DNA of 5,459 bases. Source: Nitrososphaerota archaeon. Lineage in GTDB: Archaea; Thermoproteota; Nitrososphaeria; Nitrososphaerales; Nitrosopumilaceae. Numbering within the stretch: the stretch's first letter is position 1; the number at the start of each line of letters is the position of its first letter. Shown here in pieces: positions 1 through 5,070 of the stretch. The notes beneath the pieces are model-generated. The model was not told the DNA's origin and made no database searches. It saw only the letters and a list, made by a program, of their open reading frames with translations. A program made the position numbers and the translations under genes. The stretch spans positions 1 through 5,459 of the forward strand of contig JACQFM010000166.1 in the NCBI GenBank assembly GCA_016200035.1, read 5' to 3'.

Positions 1-903
1 TTTCCAACTTCACAACACATTCGTATGGGAATGTTTGGAGCTATGATAATTGATCCAGCAGTACGTCCGATGACACCGGCTAGAGAATACTTGTTTGTCC
101 TAAGTGAGTTTGATCCAAAGAACACCATGGAAAATTTTCCACAATTTTATCCTGTTAATGGCTATGCTCATCAGTATATGGACAATACAATCAAGGTAAA
201 AAGAAATGAAAACGCAAGATTCTATGTAATGAACATTGGCACAGTACTGCCAGCATCATTTCATCTTCACAGTACAATCTTCAAGGTATATCAGTCTGGA
301 ATACTTTGGAATGAGCCCATTTTTGCTCAGACTTTCCTTATAGGCCTAGGTGATACTGCAATTATAGAAGCTAAATGGAAGGATGCTGGAAAATTTGCAT
401 TTCATGTGCATGGCATTCAAGAAGAAAGGGGAAACATGGGATTTTTGGAGATACTTGAGGAAAATGATGATTCTGTTGACTCGTTGGCAACAGAAAGCAG
501 CTCGCCAGGAAGTAAATCTATGATAAAGTGGCAAGAAGATACATTAAGAAAATTAGAAAATCCTCAAATCACAGAATATGAAAATTTGACAGCAGCTGAA
601 CCTGAAATGCAGCATATCCATTCCACAGTTCAAGTAGACAAGGTCAATATTTCGAAAGATGCGTGGAACAGGGAGACTTTAGAACCTTACGTGCCAACAT
701 CAATAGAGATAGCAGCAGGTACTACTGTAACATGGACAAATCAGGACAGCGTTGTTCATACGGTTACTGATGTTAACAACAAGTTTGATTCCCAATTTAT
801 GCAGCCGGGTGCAAGTTGGAGCCACACTTTTGATACTAAGGGCATTTACAGTTATTTCTGCACTTTACATCCCTGGATGAAGGGAAGCGTCGAGACAAAA
901 TAG
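1..903 (+). CDS. Multicopper oxidase with fused C-terminal plastocyanin-like domain (5' truncated)
   Basis: The reading frame is open to the window edge, so the true start lies upstream and 300 codons are visible. Residues are counted from the Met at position 25. The first visible stretch, HIRMGM (from position 16), matches the end of a cupredoxin domain with type 1 copper His and Met ligands. A second cupredoxin domain (about 40-146) has two HxH motifs, FHLH (His80, His82) and FHVH (His127, His129), typical of trinuclear-copper ligands. The usual type 1 Cys between the last two His is Val128, and the later His position is Glu133, so this domain lacks its own type 1 site. An acidic, Ser-rich linker (147-200) leads to a plastocyanin/amicyanin-like domain (201-292) with a complete type 1 set: His245, Cys279, His282, Met285. 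The pattern resembles two-domain oxidases with type 1 copper in domain 1. A CuNiR (NirK)-like enzyme is the alternative, but two HxH motifs argue for an oxidase. Substrate is unknown; the protein is probably extracytoplasmic. Two TAG stops lie in tandem. Confidence 0.88.
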   Translation, partial: FPTSQHIRMGMFGAMIIDPAVRPMTPAREYLFVLSEFDPKNTMENFPQFYPVNGYAHQYMDNTIKVKRNENARFYVMNIGTVLPASFHLHSTIFKVYQSGILWNEPIFAQTFLIGLGDTAIIEAKWKDAGKFAFHVHGIQEERGNMGFLEILEENDDSVDSLATESSSPGSKSMIKWQEDTLRKLENPQITEYENLTAAEPEMQHIHSTVQVDKVNISKDAWNRETLEPYVPTSIEIAAGTTVTWTNQDSVVHTVTDVNNKFDSQFMQPGASWSHTFDTKGIYSYFCTLHPWMKGSVETK

Positions 904-919
904 TAGTGCAAATAATTGG

Positions 920-935
920 TTATCAGAATTGATAA
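920..935. repeat. Perfect dyad TTATCA-GAAT-TGATAA between oxidase and small gene
   Basis: This is a 6-bp perfect inverted repeat with a 4-base spacer, 16 bases after the oxidase stop and 12 bases before the TATA-like box of the next gene. It could be an operator for the small gene, or a weak hairpin at the oxidase 3' end, since it is followed by a pyrimidine-rich stretch. The stem is AT-rich, so a stable RNA hairpin is doubtful. Short AT dyads also arise by chance. Confidence 0.4.
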
Positions 936-947
936 TCTTCTGCTCCA

Positions 948-959
948 TTAAAATATAAT
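948..959 (+). promoter_or_regulatory. TATA-like box for the 978-1199 gene
   Basis: The sequence TTAAAATATAAT is centred about 24 bases before the ATG at 978. That is the archaeal TATA-to-start spacing, so transcription would begin at or next to the start codon and give a leaderless mRNA. No Shine-Dalgarno-like purine run lies between box and ATG, which fits. Confidence 0.5.
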
Positions 960-977
960 TTCAACTCAAATTGTCAC

Positions 978-1199
978 ATGCAGAAACAATGCATAGATGA
1001 CAATTGTTATAATATAACAAAACAACTGTCAAAAAAACTAGAATTTCTGTCCCACGTTGAGCGCTATATAGAGGATGCTCACAAATGCGGAGATGAAGCA
1101 GCTGAGCAAACTTGGAAATTGATTCGTACGGACGAACAAAAACACGCTGATATGCTTCGAACTCTTATTATTACAGAAATTAAAAACAATAGATTCTAG
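978..1199 (+). CDS. Small helical protein with ferritin-like ExxH motif (hypothetical)
   Basis: I do not recognise this 73-residue protein as a named family. It appears almost entirely helical: a first amphipathic helix (about 15-36, with Glu22, Glu28 and Glu32) and a second (about 38-66) containing EQKH (Glu53, His56). A Glu in helix one and ExxH in helix two about 30 residues later is the half-site layout of ferritin-like diiron proteins. In two-helix members such as encapsulated ferritins, dimerisation completes the four-helix bundle. Cys5, Cys10 and Cys37 are additional possible metal or disulfide residues. There is no signal peptide or membrane segment, so it is probably cytoplasmic. The start is supported by a TATA-like box about 24 bases upstream. 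Its stop is 2 bases from the stop of the converging ATPase gene. The coding call is fairly good; the ferritin-like role is an inference from one motif. Confidence 0.7.
   Translation: MQKQCIDDNCYNITKQLSKKLEFLSHVERYIEDAHKCGDEAAEQTWKLIRTDEQKHADMLRTLIITEIKNNRF
1182..1186 (-). terminator. Possible T-tract terminator for the ATPase gene
   Basis: On the minus strand a run of five T, within a T-rich stretch, lies 15 bases past the ATPase stop, inside the 3' end of the converging small gene. Archaeal RNA polymerase often terminates at T-runs without a hairpin. The run is short, so this is tentative. Confidence 0.25.
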
Positions 1200-1201
1200 T
1201 C

Positions 1202-3724
1202 TTACACTCTTACCTTTTTGTAGAAATACTTTTTCATAATCTCAGCTGAGATCACATATGCTGCAATAATGGCTCCAATTACTCCAAGAAACCATGTTGG
1301 AGGTAACCCAAACTCGAATACTTTCTGCAAAACAGTCAAAGGAAGTAACAACGTTACAGCTATTACTACGATAGTGGAAATTATCAGATGTTTTCCTGGC
1401 CTACTTTTGAAAAATGGCTTTCTGGTGCGAACAACCAGTACGATAAGAGAGGCAGAAACAACTGATTCCAGAAACCATGCGGTTCTAAACTCTTCAACTG
1501 TAGCACCTATTGCCAAAAGTGTTCCGAATGTGAGAAAATCAAAGACAGAACTTAGAATCCCAAATGCCATCATGAACTTTCTGATGAATCTTATGTCCCA
1601 GCGATGTGGCCGGTTTACCAACTCCAAATCTACATTATCTGTTGCTATTGTTGTCTCTGGAAGATCAGTAAGCAGGTTGGTAAGCAGAATCTGTTTTGGT
1701 AGTAAGGGAAGAAACGAAAGAAAAAGCGACACTCCTGCCATGCTGAACATGTTTCCAAAATTTGCGCTGGTGGCCATGAATACATACTTGAGTGTATTAG
1801 CAAATGTCCTTCGACCCTCTCTTACTCCTTCAACAAGAACATCCAAATTTCTTTCTAGCAGAACTATGTCGGCTGCCTCTTTGGCAACATCAACAGCGCT
1901 ATCAACTGAAATGCCAACGTCTGCCGAATGAAGTGCAGGAGAATCGTTTATTCCGTCACCAATACAACCAACAACATTGCCTGAAATTTTCAACGCCGTT
2001 ACTATGCGTTCTTTCTGGTTTGGTTCCACCTCTGAAAAAATGTCGATATTATTTACTTGTTGGTATAATGCCTCGTTACTTAGATGCGAGAGTTCCGTAC
2101 CTGTGAGGATCTTTACATTGGAAAGACCGATTTGACTACCAAGACTTGATGCAACCAGTCTATTGTCCCCCGTTATAACTTTCAAAGAAACGCCGAGATT
2201 TTTTAGGCGCTCTACCGTTTCAACAATTCCATCCTTCAACGGGTCATGAAGTACAAGAAAACCCAAGAATGTCATACTGGCTTCATCGGCCCTTGTTATA
2301 GTGACAGAATTGATTTCCTTGTAGGAAATGCCTAAAACACGAAGGCCTTGTTGACTAAGTTCCTCAAATCGTTCAATCAACGATCCTTTCACTTGGCTTA
2401 TCTGAACAATTCCTTGTGGAGTCTCTGCAAGCGAACAAGTAGGAAGAATATTCAGCAAGGCGCCTTTACTAATCATGGTGTATTTCTTTTCTTTAGAAAC
2501 GAGTATGGTTATCCTCTTACGGTTAAAGTCATAGGGAACTTCATCAAGCTTCGTGTAGCTGCTGAGATCAAACTTTTGATGAATTCGAATGGCTTCATCT
2601 ATAGGATTTGTAAAACCAGTTTCGTAAAAGGCGTTAAGATAGGCATAAAGTAGCACCTTTTCATTCTCATTACCACTTGTATCAAGAAATGATCTAATTC
2701 TGACCGTGCCTTCTGTCAGAGTGCCGGTCTTGTCTGAACAGAGAATGTTCATACTACCCAAGTTCTCAATTGATGAGAGTCGCTTGACAATGACCTTCTG
2801 AGTGGCCATCCGTCTTGCACCGTGCGACAGGTTCACACTAATTATAGCTGGAAGCAACTGTGGAGTAAGCCCTACCGCAAGTGCTAAGGCAAAAAGAAGT
2901 GATTCTAAAACAGGTCTTGAAAAATAGACATTAATTGCAAAGATGGTAATTACCAACACCGATGTTACTTGCATGAGAAAATAACCAAATCGTCTTACGC
3001 CGTGTTCAAACTCTGTCTCGGGAGCACGAAGTCGCAACTTGTCAGAAATTTTTCCAAACTCTGTCTCTTGTCCAGTCTTAACTACTAACGCTTTTCCACT
3101 GCCACTGACAACTGAGGTTCCCATGAAGAGGGAGTTTATTCTTTTCGAGATCGGAGTGTCATGAGGAACCGTTCTGGCTATCTTTTCAACTGGATATGTT
3201 TCTCCTGTCAATACAGCCTCATTAACAAAGAGATCTTTTGATTCTAGGATGGAGCAATCTGCAGGTATTTTACTACCTGCTGAAAGAATGATGATATCGC
3301 CTGGGACAATATTCTCGGAGGCAACCTCCTTTTGCACTTTATCTCTGATTACTGTGACTGTAATACGAATCATTGCAAGCAATCGCTTGATCGAGTTTGA
3401 AGCTTGGTGTTCTTGCCAAAAACCTAACAAGCTACTCAAAAATATAATTGCAAATATTATCAAGGCATCAGTAGAATCCAGCAAAAATAATGAAAGACCA
3501 GCTGCGAAGAGAAGAATGAGAATAATTGGGCTTTTGAATTGTGAAAGGAAGAGGATAAACGCTCCTGAACTTTTTTGCTTTTTTAAGGAGTTAGGACCAT
3601 AATACTGAAGTCTTGTATCTACCTCGTCGCTTGTCAGGCCCTCAGAAGAGGTATTGAATTTTTGAAGTAGTTCTGATTGTGGAATATGCCAAAATATATC
3701 CACAGGTTCCCTCGGAAGTGACAT
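1202..3724 (-). CDS. mgtA: P-type ATPase, Mg2+-importing type (MgtA/MgtB-like, P3B)
   Basis: This 840-residue ATPase would couple ATP hydrolysis to Mg2+ uptake across the cytoplasmic membrane. In order it shows the N-terminal cation-ATPase domain (about 10-50), M1-M2 (56-103), the actuator domain with LTGET (172-176), M3-M4 (247-300), the phosphorylation motif DKTGT with catalytic Asp331, the nucleotide-binding domain with Lys420, TGD (518-520), GDGINDS (589-595), and M5-M10 (about 643-829). VGLTPQLLP in M4, the stretch around SANFGN (653-658), NLLTDLPE (683-690) and DNVD (696-699) resemble MgtA/MgtB rather than Ca2+, H+ or heavy-metal pumps, and there is no heavy-metal-binding domain. Q289 replaces the Glu of E. 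coli-type VGLTPEMLP. It is slightly shorter than enterobacterial MgtA (about 900 residues). The ATG is firm because an in-frame TAA lies three codons upstream. Specificity for Mg2+ is inferred from family. Confidence 0.93.
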   Translation of the reverse strand: MSLPREPVDIFWHIPQSELLQKFNTSSEGLTSDEVDTRLQYYGPNSLKKQKSSGAFILFLSQFKSPIILILLFAAGLSLFLLDSTDALIIFAIIFLSSLLGFWQEHQASNSIKRLLAMIRITVTVIRDKVQKEVASENIVPGDIIILSAGSKIPADCSILESKDLFVNEAVLTGETYPVEKIARTVPHDTPISKRINSLFMGTSVVSGSGKALVVKTGQETEFGKISDKLRLRAPETEFEHGVRRFGYFLMQVTSVLVITIFAINVYFSRPVLESLLFALALAVGLTPQLLPAIISVNLSHGARRMATQKVIVKRLSSIENLGSMNILCSDKTGTLTEGTVRIRSFLDTSGNENEKVLLYAYLNAFYETGFTNPIDEAIRIHQKFDLSSYTKLDEVPYDFNRKRITILVSKEKKYTMISKGALLNILPTCSLAETPQGIVQISQVKGSLIERFEELSQQGLRVLGISYKEINSVTITRADEASMTFLGFLVLHDPLKDGIVETVERLKNLGVSLKVITGDNRLVASSLGSQIGLSNVKILTGTELSHLSNEALYQQVNNIDIFSEVEPNQKERIVTALKISGNVVGCIGDGINDSPALHSADVGISVDSAVDVAKEAADIVLLERNLDVLVEGVREGRRTFANTLKYVFMATSANFGNMFSMAGVSLFLSFLPLLPKQILLTNLLTDLPETTIATDNVDLELVNRPHRWDIRFIRKFMMAFGILSSVFDFLTFGTLLAIGATVEEFRTAWFLESVVSASLIVLVVRTRKPFFKSRPGKHLIISTIVVIAVTLLLPLTVLQKVFEFGLPPTWFLGVIGAIIAAYVISAEIMKKYFYKKVRV
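1215..1234 (+). terminator. Paired T5 tracts downstream of the small gene
   Basis: Two runs of five T (1215-1219 and 1230-1234) follow the small gene's stop by 15 and 30 bases on the plus strand. They match the U-tract signals used by archaeal RNA polymerase. They lie within the converging ATPase coding sequence, where they encode C-terminal Lys codons on the other strand, so Lys-rich coding could explain them equally well. Confidence 0.35.
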
Positions 3725-3746
3725 TTGATATTAAATTTGGCTTGTT

Positions 3747-3757
3747 GTAATTTAATG
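3747..3757 (-). promoter_or_regulatory. TATA-like box for the ATPase gene
   Basis: On the minus strand CATTAAATTAC is centred about 28 bases before the ATPase ATG, giving a leaderless or nearly leaderless transcript. No Shine-Dalgarno sequence is seen. The box is a loose match in an AT-rich region. If it is the only promoter, the structured segment at 3795-3889 lies upstream of the transcript and is not part of its leader. Confidence 0.38.
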
Positions 3758-3794
3758 TCGTGCCATGTTATCAAATATAGTAATGTCATAACAA

Positions 3795-3889
3795 GTGGGT
3801 CTAAAATAAGACAGGTTGATAGCTGAGACCCGCCTGTCTAGGTAGTTTGGAACTTGGAACAATAATGTTTAGCTTCGATGTGGACCCAC
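3795..3889 (-). other. Complementary segments upstream of the ATPase: possible pseudoknot or switch
   Basis: Within the 238-base gene-free stretch 3725-3962 are four interleaved arms. GGGTCT (3797-3802) is complementary to AGACCC (3826-3831), and AGACAGG (3809-3815) to CCTGTCT (3833-3839). Their order is a-b-a'-b', the topology of a pseudoknot. Read as minus-strand RNA, the loops are 1, 10 and 6 bases, which is sterically reasonable. A further 7-base arm, GACCCAC (3883-3889), can pair with GTGGGTC (3795-3801) instead of the first stem, so two exclusive folds exist. The segment is more G+C-rich than its flanks. It could be a leader RNA of the ATPase, a 3' UTR of the four-CBS gene, a small RNA, or protein-binding half-sites. 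Arms this short can occur by chance. Confidence 0.35.
3847..3860. repeat. Tandem direct repeat, TTGGAAC twice
   Basis: Two adjacent perfect copies of TTGGAAC occupy 3847-3853 and 3854-3860, between the arms of the complementary segments. They could be a tandem binding site or simple slippage; nothing in the sequence decides. Confidence 0.4.
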
Positions 3890-3934
3890 GAGTTTATGTT
3901 AATCTCATCTCATTAACCATGTCCATCAGCTAGC

Positions 3935-3939
3935 AAAAA
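3935..3939 (-). terminator. Possible T5 terminator of the four-CBS gene
   Basis: On the minus strand, 23 bases past the four-CBS stop, the sequence AGCCAATTTTTGCT combines a run of five T with a weak AGC/GCT dyad. This fits an archaeal T-tract stop and would separate the four-CBS transcript from the ATPase downstream. The signal is short and uncertain. Confidence 0.3.
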
Positions 3940-3962
3940 TTGGCTTTATCCTACCTTTAAGT

Positions 3963-4820
3963 TCAACCTGACGCTATTGCTTTTACTATATCCGTCTTTG
4001 TAATTATTCCAACAAGTAATGATTTACTTACAACAGGCAGACCGCTTATCCCGTGTCGTATCATAAGAAGTGCCACAGTAGAGACATCTTCCTTTACATC
4101 TATTACCACAGGATTTGGAGTCATAATGTCTGATGCAGTAAAGGTAAGAAGATAACTAAGCTGGTTTGCTTTGTATTCATGAGGATGTGCACCTAGAGTA
4201 AACTCCTCGACCTCCTTAGGATCTGCGTACTGCTTTACCCAAAGAGGCATCTTTGCAGGAATAAAGTCCCGATGAGTTATTATCCCAACAGGCATTCTCT
4301 TTCTCTCTACTACCACTCTTGAAATTTTATTGTGGATAAGTACGCTTTCGACAAATAGAAGCGAGTCAGCTGGCTTGACAGTGATAACCTTTCTTGTCAT
4401 AACCTTTGATACTGCCAATGGCGATGATGATTGTGTCAAAAATATTGAGGCAAGATCTGTCTTTGTAATAATTCCAGCTAACGTTCGATCCTTTTTTAGA
4501 ACTATAATCGAGCTTATCTTGTGTGAGATCATCAATTTAGCGTAGTCATAAAGTGTGTCTTCCTCTGTAATGGTAACAAGGTCTCTTGACATGAATTCTC
4601 CTACACGTATTGCCTCGATTGGTTTGCCAGCAATGTAGTATATGGCGTGGACAAGATCCTTTTCTGTTACTATCCCAACTGGCTTGTCATTTCTTGAAAC
4701 TATCAATCTGCTAATCCTGTGACGTAGTAGGATCTCTCTTGCCTCAAGAAGCGACGTCTCTGGAGAGATCACTACAGTCTTTTTGATTACCTGATTAAGA
4801 CTAGGATTTTTTAATAGCAT
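3963..4820 (-). CDS. Four-CBS-domain protein (two Bateman modules)
   Basis: This 285-residue soluble protein consists almost entirely of CBS domains, at about 9-60, 76-127, 138-187 and 230-282. Each ends in the hallmark G-[IV]-[IV]-T-x-x-D: GIVTEKD (49-55), GIITKTD (116-122), GIITHRD (179-185) and GIITKTD (271-277). The conserved Thr and Asp usually contact the ribose of a bound adenine nucleotide, so all four sites look competent. CBS pairs form Bateman modules that sense AMP, ADP, ATP or SAM and regulate a partner. No catalytic, DNA-binding or membrane domain is attached, so the partner must be a separate protein. Domains 3 and 4 are separated by a linker of about 42 residues (188-229) containing Trp194 and AHPHEY (211-216), longer than the spacing between the other domains. 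The ATG is firm because an in-frame TAA lies two codons upstream. It precedes the Mg2+-type ATPase on the same strand with a 238-base gap; its target is unknown. Confidence 0.9.
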   Translation of the reverse strand: MLLKNPSLNQVIKKTVVISPETSLLEAREILLRHRISRLIVSRNDKPVGIVTEKDLVHAIYYIAGKPIEAIRVGEFMSRDLVTITEEDTLYDYAKLMISHKISSIIVLKKDRTLAGIITKTDLASIFLTQSSSPLAVSKVMTRKVITVKPADSLLFVESVLIHNKISRVVVERKRMPVGIITHRDFIPAKMPLWVKQYADPKEVEEFTLGAHPHEYKANQLSYLLTFTASDIMTPNPVVIDVKEDVSTVALLMIRHGISGLPVVSKSLLVGIITKTDIVKAIASG

Positions 4821-4836
4821 TTTTTATCTTATAATT

Positions 4837-4866
4837 TTATCAAATAATAGGACTCCTTATAATATC
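4837..4866 (-). promoter_or_regulatory. AT-rich promoter region of the four-CBS gene
   Basis: Two TATA-like candidates lie upstream of the ATG on the minus strand: ATTATTTGATAA (4837-4848), centred about 23 bases away and fitting a leaderless start, and ATATTATAA (4857-4865), about 41 bases away, which would leave a leader of about 16 bases. A small AGGACTCCT palindrome (4848-4856) lies between them. The sequence does not decide which is used. Confidence 0.33.
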
Positions 4867-4920
4867 AGTAATGAGAATCATCTAGCGCATTAAATAATAA
4901 CATTATGTAAATAAAACTTA

Positions 4921-4992
4921 GGAAGCAGAACCCCACCCCTTACAAACCTAAAATTGGCATGCAATTGACGCATCTCTTTGGGGGTTCCTTCC
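4921..4992. repeat. Long imperfect inverted repeat with nested hairpin between divergent CBS genes
   Basis: The 250 bases 4821-5070 hold no convincing gene. Their main structure is GGAAG-CAG-AACCCC (4921-4934) facing GGGGTT-C-CTTCC (4981-4992), 11 base pairs interrupted by a 3-by-1 internal loop. Inside it sits a perfect small hairpin, AATTG-GCATG-CAATT (4952-4966). The C-runs at 4931-4939 and 5033-5037 can both compete for the G5 run at 4980-4984, so alternative folds exist. The G+C-rich arms stand out against AT-rich flanks. Possibilities are a small structured RNA, a long leader of the CBS-pair gene, or a cruciform regulatory site. It matches no RNA family I can name. Confidence 0.5.
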
Positions 4993-5008
4993 GTTTCTTT
5001 GTTCAATA

Positions 5009-5021
5009 TTTGATTATCAAA
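5009..5021. promoter_or_regulatory. 13-bp perfect palindrome TTTGATTATCAAA, possible operator
   Basis: TTTGAT and ATCAAA are perfectly symmetric about the T at 5015. The site ends 20 bases before the TATA-like box of the CBS-pair gene, a common position for an archaeal activator site. The related string TTATCAAATA also occurs upstream of both minus-strand genes (3768-3777 and 4837-4846). No regulator is identified. Confidence 0.35.
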
Positions 5022-5041
5022 ATCGAAAAATGCCCCCTAAG

Positions 5042-5049
5042 GTTAAATC
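5042..5049 (+). promoter_or_regulatory. TATA-like box for the CBS-pair gene
   Basis: GTTAAATC is centred about 25 bases before the ATG at 5071, which predicts a leaderless mRNA. No Shine-Dalgarno sequence precedes the ATG. Confidence 0.42.
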
Positions 5050-5070
5050 TGCAATAACAAATACCATATT

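Noticed and set aside
346..534. 62-codon minus-strand open frame inside the oxidase gene
   Set aside because: It is antisense to the conserved second cupredoxin domain and shows no family features.
1269..1931. 220-codon plus-strand open frame opposite the ATPase
   Set aside because: It is fully antisense to conserved P-type ATPase motifs, and its translation is Ser/Thr/Arg-rich with no recognisable domain; it is a shadow of the ATPase frame. Shorter plus-strand frames at 1804-2106, 2348-2653 and 3249-3602 are rejected for the same reason.
3865..3933. 22-codon plus-strand mini-ORF in the ATPase upstream region
   Set aside because: It is short, has no TATA-like box at the right distance and no ribosome binding site, and overlaps one arm of the complementary segments. 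Frames of this length are common by chance.
3941..3972. GTTCAA string resembling a tRNA T-loop
   Set aside because: No acceptor stem, D-arm or anticodon arm can be folded around it, and it lies at the end of the four-CBS coding sequence.
4330..4545. 71-codon plus-strand open frame opposite the four-CBS gene
   Set aside because: It is antisense to CBS domains 2 and 3 and is explained as a shadow.
4861..5040. C/D-box small RNA in the intergenic region
   Set aside because: CTGA-like and TGATGA-like fragments exist, but no properly spaced C (RTGATGA) and D (CTGA) pair was found on either strand.
4959..5057. 32-codon plus-strand mini-ORF ending 13 bases before the CBS-pair ATG
   Set aside because: It starts inside the small hairpin and runs through the inverted repeat. 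No good TATA box or ribosome binding site is seen and the composition is unremarkable. A leader peptide cannot be excluded but is not supported.
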